64,000 bases of DNA from Acanthosoma haemorrhoidale (taxonomy: Eukaryota > Arthropoda > Insecta > Hemiptera > Acanthosomatidae), in the NCBI GenBank assembly GCA_930367205.1, contig OV884011.1, positions 43,227,754 through 43,291,753 of the forward strand. Direction: 5' to 3'. Position numbers and translations under genes: made by a program. Shown one piece after another: positions 35,191-47,293 of the stretch; the stretch's first letter is position 1, and the number at the start of each line of letters is the position of its first letter. The notes beneath the pieces were generated by a model that was not told the DNA's origin, did not search any database, and worked only from the letters and a program-made list of their open reading frames with translations.

Positions 35191-36440
35191 CCCTGTATTG
35201 AAGCGATGGAAATGATTAAATTTTAGCAATATGAAACTTGAAGCAAATACCACAAACCACTTAACATCGTATCGTATTTTTTAAATATATGGAGTACTAA
35301 ATGTAATAAAAAATGAAAAAACGACATCGAGAAATACTTTTAGGACTCCCGATCAGTTTCTAAAATCTATCAAATGCTGGCGAGAACGAATTGCTTAGAA
35401 ATCTTTTGCTTTGTCAACAAAAAAAATATACTGAAATCAGCTGGACTTTTGATTTTATAAAAATGAACAAAACCCAAATAATTGATGAATAATCACGCAA
35501 TACATTTTTCAATGGTTCGAGGATAACATTGATGACAGTAAAAATGAGTCGTTGCTAATCGTTATCAACTACACAGACGGAATGGAGGAAGACCGATTCC
35601 TTTCGACGGACGATAATTCATTCATCACCGATATTGATCCGCGCATAGTTTTTCACCGCTTCCTTATGTAGAGCCAAATCATCAATATTTACAGAATAGT
35701 CAAGGTTACACGATCAAACCGAGTTTTTTGCGATCCATTCATTATGATCGGAAAACTCTAGCCATCGCAATAACAAAATTGTAAGTGTTACAGGATATAG
35801 TTATGTATTATTTATTTTCTCTAAAGTATTTTAAAGTTAAAATATAAACCCCTTTAGCGCCGTACTTCGAACCAGGTGTTCATCCAAATGAACCACACCA
35901 ACTATTGGCCTAGTACTTCTAATATCTTTAGCCGCCCTCAAGTATCTCTCAAAGGGAACTATTTAAGTTTTCCGAGAATTGTCCGTTTAAAGGGTGCGAG
36001 ATGCATTAAATATAGTTAACGAAAGAATAAATCACAACACGACTGCCGAGCCATGTTAATTCGTCTGCATGTTGATATAGCGGTAGGGGGATGGGGGCGT
36101 AAAAACTAGTCTGTAATTGTATTACAGGAATATAAGGTATATTCCACCAAAACTTGAAATGAGATGATTATTTTTCAACCAACGTCCATGGAGACATGAA
36201 AAGGAAAAAAAAAACCTAAAAAATGAATGAATTTTTAATATTCCTCGAGTCAATTTTGTTGGCGAACAATAAACATTTCGTATTTAATAAGTTTTTAAGG
36301 TTAATGTTTTAGCAACTTGTAATTTTTTTCAAGCAATTGTCAGATACCGAACTGATTATTTTTTATAAAAAACATACAGAGTAATATAAGGTAAATTATA
36401 CAATTAATAATACATATGATAATTAAAACGATCGTACAAA
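35191..36440. other. Mostly non-coding stretch with one acidic open frame
   Basis: Between a stop and a stop (35489-35671, plus strand) 60 codons are open and read WFEDNIDDSKNESLL, then NYTDGMEEDRFLSTDDN. There is no starting ATG and no clear acceptor. It looks more protein-like than its surroundings but I recognise no family. The rest is AT-rich. Confidence 0.3.
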
Positions 36441-37040
36441 TACAATATTATTAAAGTGGATTGTCGCCACGTGCCAGGGTTACAAGGGCCTTACGGCTAC
36501 CTCACCAGCATAGCAACAGGGTGGTCACCTTTCCTCCCCTGTCTGGGGTAGTTTAATGCATGTAGCATTTATCTTTATGACCGCATATTACACTGCATTA
36601 TATTATTTGTTATTTTTGATTTAATTAAAAAAATAAATAAAATTTAGTTGACAGGTGATTTATGTGGTTATATGTAAGGTATGAATGTAAAATTAAACTA
36701 CAACTATTACTTCTATAACAGGTATTATATCTATTAGCAAATCGGTAGTAAACTAAAAAATCTGTATGTTCTATAGAGTCCCCGGGTGCAAGCAGCCATT
36801 TTTTTTACTGAAATGGGTACACATGAAAAATATAAATATTAACTGTCATTAATCAATTAATTAGATATTATTAAAAAAATCTATAATTTCGGTTATGGTC
36901 TCAAATTAAAGATCTCGTCTGATTAGTGCTATGTGATCATTTTTTTAACTATAGGAGAATATTTTTTTTCTTTAGATGTACGTGCCTAATGTGAAGAAAC
37001 GATATTATTTATTATACATGAGTATGGATATAAATATATG
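36441..37040. other. Non-coding stretch
   Basis: A GC-richer patch at 36460-36550 (possible SINE remnant, no clear A and B boxes), otherwise AT-rich. Confidence 0.45.
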
Positions 37041-37210
37041 TATATATGATATGCGAGGAGAGCAGGGAGGGGAGGGGGCGGCGGGAGGGTGGGACGGATC
37101 AATACAGGGGCGGTGGAGTGACCTTGGCGGGGGCGGGGGTCGTGTCACGGGGTCGCCGGCCCGCCTCAAGGCCGGTCTCTCCCTGCCGACAGGGAAAAGT
37201 ATCTGCCTTT
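37041..37210. other. G-rich block
   Basis: Strongly G-rich on the plus strand (runs such as GGGAGGGGAGGGGGCGG and GGCGGGGGCGGGGG), ending in CpG-rich sequence. It could form G-quadruplexes. No gene supported, although short frames are open by composition. Confidence 0.45.
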
Positions 37211-38080
37211 CAAGGTTTCAGCCCTTTCAAATAGGGAGCTATATACACCGGTATATGGGCATGTATACATATACAGTACAGTAGGTATATAGAGGAACTT
37301 TTCATGTAGTATAAAATTGGACAAACAAATCAAAATCCAGGGAAAAAAAATCTGGACCCAATATCCCTGAACAAGTTGGTGGATCATAGGACAAACTTTG
37401 AAGGGTAGTTATTTAAAGTGACGGGGGATGACCATTATTTTTAGGGATGTATTGAAAAAATAATAGTTTACTTGTAGCTAGTAGATCCATGGATCGATCA
37501 GTAGACGCCACTTTTTCTTTTTTATCTATTAAAATCATCTCGGTCAATTAAAACCGCACTAAACTTTAATAGCATATAGCTTGAATTTCTACCAAAATTA
37601 AAATAGGCTCTAAAAACTATTAAAAAACGCTCAATAAACTACTAAAATAGGCTCAAATGACTTTAAATGCGAGATTTTTCGCGGCAATGTCTCTAATGCT
37701 TTGGATCTGCTATTGGGAATAATACATTCTGAACTGTTAAGTTTAAAATTTCTGAAAGAACGGTGCTTTTACAGGCAGTACACGCCCCACCCGATCAGTC
37801 GAAATAAAATTTTTCTAAAATGATAATTCTTAACACTAGCATACAATAGTACGGATGTACATACGATTAATTATGCTCATGTAAAGTTGAGATTGGACAC
37901 AGTCGTCTTACCTGAAACAGAAAGGAAAAAATTTTTAGTCATAGACCTTTGTCGATAAAATTTTTGTTGGATGTAATTAAAATAAAAATACAATACCTAG
38001 ATAAATCATCATAGGGTTATTTTAGAAAATTGGAATTTTGCCAAAAACATAAATGATGAATCATATAATTTTATGTTAAG
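37211..38080. other. Non-coding stretch
   Basis: AT-rich; nothing recognised. Confidence 0.5.
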
Positions 38081-38084
38081 TAAT

Positions 38085-38160
38085 TTAATGGTTAGTGTGA
38101 TTGTTTTATGACAAGAATGTGCAGGGTTTACATCCTTGGATGAGAATTTTTTTTTTTTAA
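38085..38160 (+). repeat. tRNA-like (SINE) fragment
   Basis: A-box-like TGGTTAGTGTGA (38089) and B-box-like GGGTTTACATCC (38124), 35 nt apart, then a T12 run from about 38147. Likely a decayed tRNA-derived SINE head. Confidence 0.4.
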
Positions 38161-39640
38161 TTTTGTTGTCCCGAAAATCAAAACCGGCCTGGTATTATAG
38201 CTGACACCACCCTCCCTTTCTAAATGTCAATTATTTTTCAATTATAATTTAATAAATTACTCAATTGATTTACGAATTCTCATTTACTTTTGAGAATTGC
38301 TTCTGCATAAAAAAATAAAATAAATGAAAAGTAAAAAGAAATAAGGCCAGTGGTCTTACGACCTAAGGTCTGAGGCTGGTCTCCCTTAACTAAAAAGTAT
38401 TTTCCTTCCATATAATCCTTCAACTCAAGGAGGAAAACTTATACAACGAAAGTAAAAGTTTGTTCTGAGAAAACTTCTTAAATTTTTGCTGTTCCATTTT
38501 TCGAATCTTTTCTTTTATTCTCTTGTGCCACGGTACAGCTAATATATTGAAAATTAGACCGAAGACAAAAAAAAAAAAAATCCTTCGGCAAATAAAATAA
38601 TGGCATTTTAGTCACGTTAATTGCCCACCCCGAAAAGAGAGGCTATATTTTCAAAGTGGCATGATTGTCATTCCATACAATCAAAATTTTTAGGCCATTA
38701 TACAAGCTTATTTAAAATACTATTTATTTATTGAAAAGATGGTTTCCAGTGTCCAAAAACGATGTATTTCAGACCGAAAATGCCAAATAATCTTTTAAAA
38801 TTCATTTGATAAGTTTGATTCATTTGGTCAGAGACCCGTTAACTACCTCTGGATATTGTTTCTTCCTTTCTAACTACTTTACATACTTTATTTATTAGGC
38901 TAAAGGTGCTAGACTCAAATGTGGGTCACACTACCTGCTTTTGAATAGTTCAAAGGTCAAAAGTCGGATGAGGGTAAACAAAAAATTCATAATCGATAAA
39001 AAAAACAAGCACTGGCACAAAATAAATGCATTTTGTTTTTATTAACTTTTAGATTCGCTCCATGGTCGGAAGAATGAGTAATCAGCAACTTTCAACATAT
39101 TAGGAGGACTAGTTATTTTGATGTTTTTTACATTAAATTATTCTCATCAGTAACTACTATAGTTGTTTAATTATAATCTGTATATAAATCCCTTGTTACA
39201 CCCCTGCCAAGGAAAATACTGCCGAGATACCCCGATTCCTAACCATTTCCCGGAGGCACCCACATATTGATGTTGACAGCCCTAACGGATGTAGGTGCTA
39301 AGTAAGACCATTTTAAGGTTAAGGAGGGCTGACACCCGAAAGGACCGGAGGAAGGGGGTGAAAAAAATCTCTTCGAAAATTATTAGACCTCTGTGGCCTC
39401 AAAATGAAAACATCCTGAAAAACAAACCACACGAGGGGAGGAGTTGTTGTTTTTTCTAAACCGGAGGGTTGGTACCATTAGTTCTAGCCATGACCTAGGA
39501 CAACGAACCCTCCACCATAAATCACATCTCTCCCACTAACACATTTCTCTCATCGCTCGGCTTTTCAAGTTTATAATCTTTATTTAAAAAATAAAAACCG
39601 TTTTGGGGATACTCCATTGTACTCCTTGATCCTCATGTAC
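38161..39640. other. Non-coding stretch
   Basis: AT-rich, with an A14 run at 38567-38580. The GC-richer 39195-39350 part shows no recognisable feature. Confidence 0.5.
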
Positions 39641-39643
39641 ACA

Positions 39644-39745
39644 GGTGCTCTGAAAAGTTTCCGACCTCAACATGAAGATGATAATAAAATAAATAAAAGC
39701 TAGTGAAATAAAAGCTTTGTTAGGTCGGAAACTTTTCAGACCACC
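39644..39745. mobile_element. 102-bp foldback, MITE-like
   Basis: Arms of 24 bp (39644-39667 and 39722-39745) are inverted copies with one mismatch and frame a 54-bp AT-rich centre. The arm contains CTGAAAAGTTTCCGACC. The similarity of the termini extends a few bases outward, but I could not fix a target duplication. This is the form expected of a small non-autonomous DNA transposon or a deletion derivative of a Tc1/mariner element. Confidence 0.7.
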
Positions 39746-41090
39746 CTCGGGGGTAACAAAAGGAGGTGGATATCGTAACAAAACGGTAAACCAAGGAGTT
39801 GGAATTGAAACGCTAGCTAGTGGGTATAAATAAAGCATGGAACATTTGCAGAATTAACCATTGCTACAACGGCCTGTTGCAGTGTGGATGGATCTGAATA
39901 GTATTCGACAGTTTCCATCACTCCGTGTCCTCAGTTTCCTAAGCGTCATTTTGAAAAACAAATCGACTCCTTCAACGGGAAGACTCCGGAAGGAATCCAG
40001 AGCCCATACTTGAGTCAATATTTATTTAACTCGATTTCACCCGTTTCTAACGAAATATTCAAGGCCATTGTGGATAGCGATATTTAGTGCGGTAATAGTA
40101 CATTTTACTTGTTCCATATTAAACAGATTTTTATTTATCACATGGTGCTCGTAAACGTCAAGTACATTCACGGTCTATCCGAGTTGTTTGTTTATATACA
40201 CTTAAAGGGGGCATTATACTTGCGTGCAGAGGTCAATCAGCATGTCACAAGACATGGCATAGCCAGATCATAGATCATTACCTGAAATTCATATCTGAAA
40301 TTCGGTCTCAATGGTAGTCAGGAGATGACTATACATCTCATGTTTAAACACCAGCTCCGCCGATTAATATTGAAGCGTACACGTTCAAATAGTATTTATT
40401 TTAAGTAATAGCCTTGTTCGGGAAGCCGTTTTCTATGATGCATTCCTGTTTCAAAACGCTATTGGGGATTTATCTGAAGGGACAATCCCTGGATCTAAAA
40501 GTCAGTTTGAGGTTGCATGATTAAATGATCAAATTTGAGGTCATAAGATCTGTGTATAATGAACTGTTTTATTAAAGACAAAATAAATGTTCATCAAAGA
40601 ATAATTAAGTGTAACTACGTACATACTTCAATGTACATGTGTAAATCTTCGATGTGGAATGTTGATTGAAAAAAAAGATGATTGAGTAGACTCTGTGAAT
40701 TGGTCACCTGTGCGTGCCACCGACCTCGCGGCCAAAGGAGAGAGATAGATCGAGCTCCAGGTTCTTCTGTATCTTAACCCCTTGAAGGAGAAGGGAAAAA
40801 GAGGTTCTAATCATTGCTGTTAAATGTCTAGCAAAAATTGTTTAATTTCTCTATTTTGGTTCCGGGTAAAACCCAGTAACACCCAGGCACACCTCTCGAA
40901 CCCCCCGAGAAACAGCCTGCTTCCCGGCTAAGTCATATAAAGGGTCGCTCTTTGTCCATATGAAAGTCCACATTCCTTTGTCTATAATTTATACCTATTC
41001 TTTAAATATTTGTATTTAATCTAAATACAGTAATAGCAATTCAATACAGTAATAATAATTCAATCGCAATATGAGGGGTTGAACGCCTCA
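39746..41090. other. Non-coding stretch
   Basis: Mixed composition; no gene recognised. Confidence 0.5.
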
Positions 41091-41110
41091 GCATATATAA
41101 GGTTTCCTCA

Positions 41111-41269
41111 ATGGCTCGTCCTTCCAGTCTTCATCTCTTAGCCTTATTGCTGCCATTTCTAATATTAATCGACTATCCCAAGGATGGGTTACTAGGCAGC
41201 TATGTTGGTCCTGAAAGCAGTGTGTTCGGGATTCACCTTCTCCTCGGTATCTTGCACCTCCTCCTATAA
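41111..41269 (+). CDS. Small hydrophobic peptide frame, hypothetical
   Basis: A 52-codon ATG frame. The N-terminus (MARPSS, then LHLLALLLPFLILI, residues 7-20) looks like a signal peptide or membrane anchor: a basic start, a leucine-rich core and then a polar stretch (DYPKDG). A second hydrophobic segment (residues 38-52, VFGIHLLLGILHLLL) runs to the stop. A donor-like CTCG|GTATCT lies at about 41246, so the frame could be a first exon. TATATAA at 41094-41100 is too close to the ATG to serve as its TATA box. It may be chance, because CTT/CTC-rich DNA makes leucine runs. Confidence 0.2.
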   Translation: MARPSSLHLLALLLPFLILIDYPKDGLLGSYVGPESSVFGIHLLLGILHLLL

Positions 41270-41547
41270 TCCTTCCAGCCGAAATGGTCCGGTTTCTTGG
41301 TAATTAAGTAGCCAAACATTCACCAAAGAATGGTCGATCTTCTACTTCGTGGGCATACTTATCTCTTTATTTCAGTGGATTGAGCTCGTGGTGACATAAC
41401 CAGCAACTCTTTGTTTGTATTAAGACCCATTCGTCCATTTGGAGAGGTTCTTCAGGAGCATTGGCGGTGAATAAACGAAGAAGGCCTCCTGTGATTGGCC
41501 CATTTTCCTGAAGAGATTGAGTAAGAGAGGATCTATGGGGGGGGGGG
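41270..41547. other. Non-coding stretch
   Basis: Mixed composition, ending in a G-run (about 41537-41546). No gene recognised. Confidence 0.45.
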
Positions 41548-41811
41548 ATGCGTCGTCAGAGAGATGAAACGATGAATGAACGAGGCCTAATAGAGGGAGT
41601 TAGGGAATTATACATGAAGCCCATTGTGTGGCCTAGTTGGCCGGCAGTCACGTGCTCATCAGATAATCCGTCCTTGCCTCACTTTCCACTCCTTCCTCGC
41701 ACTTTCGATTGCCCCTTCTTCTTAGCCAAGTTCTGTTCGCCATCGACCTCCACTTTTTGCGACTCTCTCCTCCCTCTTGACAGTTTCTTCTCCCCAGAGC
41801 GACACAAGTAA
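41548..41811 (+). other. 87-codon ATG frame, unknown
   Basis: Starts MRRQRDETMNERGLIEGVRE and continues with a cysteine- and proline-containing, pyrimidine-rich part (FPLLPRTFDCPFFL). No domain or splice evidence. The first 35 residues look more protein-like than the rest. Could be an exon or a chance frame in GC-richer DNA. Confidence 0.15.
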
Positions 41812-44085
41812 ATATTCAGACTAAAGGATTATTCAGACAGTTCTCCATAAGAGCGAATATGTAATTACTTGTTTGAATTGACGCCGCATTAAAGTGGTCA
41901 TTATTTATTTATTTGAAATATTTACTTAATAAAAATAATCTTGCGCTAATATGCAATACTTCAGAAAGTTTAAAAGCCAAAGGGAAGCTGGCCAATTAAT
42001 AGATTGGAGCAAAATTTTTTCACAATTAATTTTTTTCCATACTTTTCGTAACCCAAAGACATACAGCGTAAATTAAGGTGTTGCTCAATATAAAACGTTT
42101 AGGTAAAATAAAAACCGTACGAAAAACAATTAAATTTTAGATTAGCTGTTATTGTTTCTCAATAAAAAAAAAACTTTTCATCAAATTTTTAAAATGCAAG
42201 TAGCTAAAATCGATATTGGGGCAGATATTTTTGTTTCTGGATTTCCATTTTTTTTTTTTTTTTTTTTTTTAACTTATTACTGTCTTTAATATGTCTGTAC
42301 ATGTTCTTATAATAAATTTTTACCTTAGGGCTTGGAATTTAAATGTGAAATTATTCCAGAAAATTCAACGATAAGTTAATAAAAAGCTCATATATAAAAG
42401 TTCATAATTGAAGTGCACTTATGAAAGCTAAGATAAGAAAACATCAGCTAGATTAATTAAAAAAAAATAATAACATACAAAGCTCAACTATTCTAGTTTC
42501 TTAGATCTGTGTTCAATGGAGACCCTAGAATTTAATTCAGAAAGATATGTAAGCTTTTGTACTTTTAAATATTAAAAATTCCTCTGAAATTCAGTTATTT
42601 AACTTAATTCAATTTATTTCGAAATTCTAAGGAGGTTTTGAAGTTATAGATATGAATACTTTTGAAAAACAGAATTGATGGCAAAATCTTAAAGTTCCCT
42701 TGAAACCCAAACCAAGTTCGCTAAGTTCATCTTAAAACCCTTAGTGTTTTTGGGGCCTGCGTATGAATATTTGGAGGTTTTAGTCATTGAAATAGTGAGA
42801 ACGATTGATTATGCTCAGAATCGTCTGAAAGTAAGAAGCTAGGAAGCTACCCCTCATTTTGAAATTGTTTCGTATTATTTTTTTACTATATTTTCGGTTT
42901 TATGATATAAAAATTATCCAACCCTTAAAAAAGTTTATTTACTAGATCAAATAAAATACTTCAAATAAAAAAATATATTGGCAAAAGAAATATTGAATTG
43001 GCCTGAAACGAATTAAATACACGATTTCAATCGCTGGCTCCCAAATCTTTATTTTTTGGCATATACTTCTATTGTATTTAAAGCTTCTTCAACGAGAGGG
43101 AAGAATCAAAACTTTAAATCTTAAAGAGATTTTTAACTGGTACTTGAGAAATCTTAAAGGTTAAGCGGAACGGTCAAGACTTTTTTCAAGTTTAATTTCT
43201 TTTTTAAACCTCCCATCATTACATTCTAACCAAAAATTAATGAGCATATATCAAAGATATTTCTGAATATATCTCCAAAATTTCAGTTCGAACTCTATTA
43301 TTGAACATTACATAAAGACAGACAGATGGACGAAAGATGAAGTACCTAAATTGAAAATCGATCCTCCTTCCCCGGGCTCAGCAATTATTCAAAATTAATG
43401 TTTGTTGTATATTGTTTAAGGCGAGTTTATAATTTTTATAAATTATGCATTTGTTTGTAATTTGGAAAATGTGTTGATTCAACCCATGTGGCGCGGTTCC
43501 ATTGATTAATTGACTCCCAACTATAACGTTTGAAATAGTTATTTAGACATTTCCCATTCAGATATCCAGCTAACTCCAAGAGCGATGTCTACGCTCAGCT
43601 ATGAATAAATATAACCCGTAATAAAGTAGTCACATCAATGACCGAATTACCGACATTATTCTAGCACGTAATACTTAATGTACGGCGATGAACCTAAGGA
43701 CTCCCCAAAGGAATGTGGGCACCCACGAGACAACAGCTGTTCGTCACATCTACCAGGCATCCATCACTCTTATCTGAAGCTATGTCACTGCCTCTAAATC
43801 TCAAACCTCTACTCATTATCCATTCTCAGAAGTAAACATTTACAATGGTGAGCTCTATGGGAACGACAAAGGTCCAAAACGCTGCACCTCAATGTACAGT
43901 CTAGAAACATGCAATTTTACTTGGGTATTCCGGTGAAATGACAAATAATGCCAATAATAAATATATAACAACAAACACCCATTAATTTAGCAATTAGTCG
44001 TATATATATTAGTTTTAATGACGTAAGTATTGTATTTATAGATACCCCCACTAGGGTCCCGACACATAGTATATATAATTAGGAT
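41812..44085. other. Non-coding stretch
   Basis: Very AT-rich. T23 run at 42248-42270. A stretch near 43307-43335 with GACAGACAGATGGACGAAAG resembles the tail of the R5 repeat family described below, but the match is short. Confidence 0.5.
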
Positions 44086-44295
44086 GTCGAGATCTTTAAT
44101 TTGATACCCTATTCATTTTTTAATTACCTAGTAATTAATGACGCTTATTCATGTTTTATGGATTTGGTAGTGTTTTTCACGTCAAATGGGATCTTCATGG
44201 TATGTTTCATATCTCCGAGACATACACTAGGTTTCCAATCATCAGGACGGACAGACAGCCATAGAGGAGAAAACTCACCTGGTTTTGTTTTCAGG
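44086..44295 (+). repeat. Dispersed repeat R5, copy 1
   Basis: It contains GATCTTTAATTTGATACCC, then AATGACGCTTATTCATGTTT, then GACGGACAGACAG near its end. The same words in the same order occur at 50140-50375 and, inverted, at 54480-54700. A repeat family with a GACAGACAG-type end of this kind is common in arthropod genomes; the source element is not identified. Confidence 0.6.
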
Positions 44296-44299
44296 AAAC

Positions 44300-44803
44300 A
44301 GAAACCATCAATAATTTAAACAAAGCCCTTTAAAACGATCTTAACATGCCCTATACCCTTGAGATCATCTCTCCTCAGTTCACGAAATTCAATCAAAAGC
44401 TATCCTATCAACCCAATCCTCTAGCACAGTCATTGCATATCCCTACGATCCTCCTCAATCACAAAAGCGACTGTGGTCTTGAGAATTTCTATAAATACAT
44501 GGCAGTGTGAGTCCAATCATGATGATCTGAGTCTTTTGTTGGGCTCCACTGGCTCGTATTATATGACGCGGCTGATGGAGGAACATGGGGGATTTCCCAA
44601 GACTTTTCCTCTTTCGCATGCGGGAGGTGACAACCAAGTGGATTCAGGAGATCTCTGGGGTGAGTGAATTTGAAAATATTGAATGAATGAATGCGGAGCT
44701 GTAAATGTAATATGAATGAGATTATTGCTCACAAATGCTTATTGGCCAATAGGGTAGATTGTAATTTCATCTCAATAAATGGTTTCTAACAATAATAATA
44801 ATT
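44300..44803 (+). mobile_element. Jockey-like LINE tail, family A copy 3
   Basis: A 5'-truncated copy with the last ~60 codons of ORF2 and the 3' tail. The frame from 44329 reads NDLNMPYTLEIISPQFTKF, then LSYQPNPLAQSLHIP, aligning with LNIPYILELIPSKF...LSNHPNPVAQSL in copy 1. The tail shares CTCCACTGGCTCGTAT, GACGCGGCTGA and GGAGATCTCTGGGGT-like words with copy 1, and ends at an AATAATAATAATAAT-like tract (44790-44803). Confidence 0.9.
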
Positions 44804-46190
44804 TAGAGTCGAATCCTCATATTTATAATTATATTTTCACAATGAATAGGATACATAATTTTCGAAGGTTTACGAATGAGTTCAGATGCTCAGAAACAAC
44901 CAACCAATGAAATGCTGAAAGGAATTTACGTACTTTTCCTTTAAATAGGAAATCGTGTTTCACGTATATTTTGTTATAGGAATAAAAAAAAAAAGTGCAC
45001 CCAGATAGCAAATTTGTAATGTTTGTTGGGGGATTTTAATTTGATCACGATTTCTTAAAAAATCAATAGTACCGTCTTTAAATCACGAAATTTGGCACTG
45101 AAAATTCCACTTATAATCCAAACGATTCGAAAAATTAAAAAAATTATCTATTATAATACTTATAATTGTAACTGATTTCGCACAATTGACATCTTGAACG
45201 AGTTGGAAAAATCAAATCACAACAGAAAACATGTCTCCAAAATACATTACAAAGAAAAAATATAAAATACTACAAATCAAGGAAATGTTCTAGACTTTGA
45301 AGACATATTGCATTCTTATTTATAACGTAAGACATGTGGCAGCGCTGAACACCCACCAGACCTTTTTTATTCCTTATTTTTTTTTTTTTTCACAAATCCA
45401 GAATAGACAGAGGAAGTCAGCTGTGAATTTCACCCTGAAAAAATAACTCTAAAAACAGACAGTCACGTGCACTCTGAGGAGGTCTTAGAGAAAACCGAGG
45501 GTGGCATACACTGTACAATGATTCGAATTGCTGCTGATCTCGGCAACGATTCAACATACAAAATAAAATGTTCCTGGCCCTAAATATCATGCATGTAGAC
45601 CTTAGGAGGATTTAGTTAATAATTGCTCCCGAGAGATTCATTCTCGTTTACATGTTTATATCTTTCTGATATCAAATTAAAAGAAAAAATAGATAATTAA
45701 TATAAATTTAAATTAATTAATCGACAATATAATGAAATTTATAAATAGCAAAGCCATTGAATGAACTAGTGTTTTACTCCGTTCAGTGATCAAGAGACAA
45801 AGCTGAAGGGAGAGGCTGTACTTACTTGGGTCTTGGACAAGTATTTATGCAGACTTTTGTCTGTATGCATGTATTATACAACACCTAGTAATATGATTAG
45901 CCAACTTTAAAAGGTAATTTCACTATTTTTTGAACCAAACTCAACCCCGTCGTGAGTTCTTAATTTCGTTTCAAATTTAATTCATAAAAACTGCAAAAAA
46001 AATAATAAAAAACAACTAATAATAACTAAACTACTGATTCATTAACATATTCGATTAGATAAACAATTATATTCCATATCTAGGTTCAATTTATTAACCA
46101 TGGTAAAGTTAGTAAAAAACTTAAAAATTCAGCTTGAAAAATGATTTTTTACCCCATTTTTCGGTAACAAGGGGTGCCGAACAACTGGCG
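44804..46190. other. Non-coding stretch
   Basis: AT-rich, T15 run near 45376-45390. No gene recognised. Confidence 0.5.
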
Positions 46191-46199
46191 GCTGAGATA

Positions 46200-46480
46200 C
46201 ACATCTATTAGGGGTAGACGGTTTAAGAGGGGAGGGGGGCGGGAGAGTGTAAAACTTGCTCAGGGGCGAGAAAGGGCGTCAAAAAAGCATCGTGTTAAGG
46301 TAAAGTGGCAACACTGAGTGCGCGGGAAGAAGATACCAGGGATACAAAAAACCCTAAACCCTAACTGTTTACAGACGGGGCCAGAGGTTGGCTGCACTTG
46401 TCACTGCACATGCGCAGCACATGGGTGACCCCACCTGACGCAGAGCTCCCATCATTTCCTAACCAGCATCCTACAGCTTC
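46200..46480 (+). promoter_or_regulatory. GC-rich block; possible TATA-less promoter
   Basis: Contains GTGGCAACACTG at 46305-46316, close to the arthropod core motif (C/T)GGTCACACT, and TGCACATGCGCA at 46405-46416, close to the NRF-1 site. Both are known from TATA-less housekeeping promoters. No downstream first exon is evident; a mariner palindrome begins about 180 bp later. Confidence 0.2.
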
Positions 46481-46662
46481 TTCTTATTATTAGTTTTTAT
46501 TTTTTTGTTGAAGACTTCTTTAGAATGCTCTTAAGCCAACTAATAAATAACTTCTTAGTTCTTCTTAGCGCGCCGAGCTTTTTGTGGCGAGTGCGTGCCC
46601 GGTCAATCACTGCTAATGATTTCTTAAAATATATCAAAAATAAACGGCTAAATGTAGGATAC

Positions 46663-47293
46663 ATGATATTATGGGGACCGGAAAGTAATGTAGTTTTTTT
46701 TAAATTACATTCAAACAGATAAATTTTTCGTTTTTGATCAATGATGTAATCACCCTCGTTATCAGCAACCTTTGGCCATCTAGTGTGCAAATTTTTAATG
46801 CCTGATCGATCGAAATCAATTGGGTTTTGAGCAAAATATCTGGAGATGGCGTTTTGGACATCATCCAAATTTTGAAATTTTTTTTTGCCACTTATAAAAT
46901 GTAGCGTTCGGAATAAATGGAAATCCGATATCGGGCGAGTATGGTGGTTGAGGCAATACCTCCCATCCCAATTCATTAATTTTTTCCAGGGTTATTGCGG
47001 AAAAAATAGACGCAGTGGGGTCTTGCATTATCGTGCTGCAGAATAACGCCTTTTTTATTGATAATCGCTGGGTAAATTTTCAATTAAAGATTGATTTAAT
47101 CGATCCAATTCTTCACTGTAAAGATCTGCATTCACAGTTTTTCAAGGTATAAGCAATGAACGACCCCATGAATACTCCAGCAAACACACAAAATCGCCTT
47201 TTTGGAGTGTAAACCTGGCTTAGCTGTACTTCGTGCAAATTTATGCGGAGAGAGATTTTTGGATTATCATAGAGGACCCATTTTTCATCTCCA
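46663..47293 (-). pseudogene. Mariner transposase C-terminal half, minus copy
   Basis: Mariner transposases cut and join DNA at TA sites with a D,D34D catalytic triad. On the minus strand GDEKWVLYDNPK (near 47290-47255) holds the first D. LQHDNARPH (near 47045-47015) holds the second. WEVLPQPPYSPD (about 46970-46935) holds the third. Then KFQNLDDVQNAISRYFAQNP, then NLHTRWPKV and DNEGDYIID follow to the C-terminus. The distance between the second and third D is about 32 codons, with a frameshift inside, consistent with a mutated D34D. The N-terminal DNA-binding part is absent. Confidence 0.9.

Noticed and set aside
46350..46372. CCCTAAACCCTAAC, resembling plant-type telomere repeats
   Set aside because: Only two units inside unique sequence; no array.
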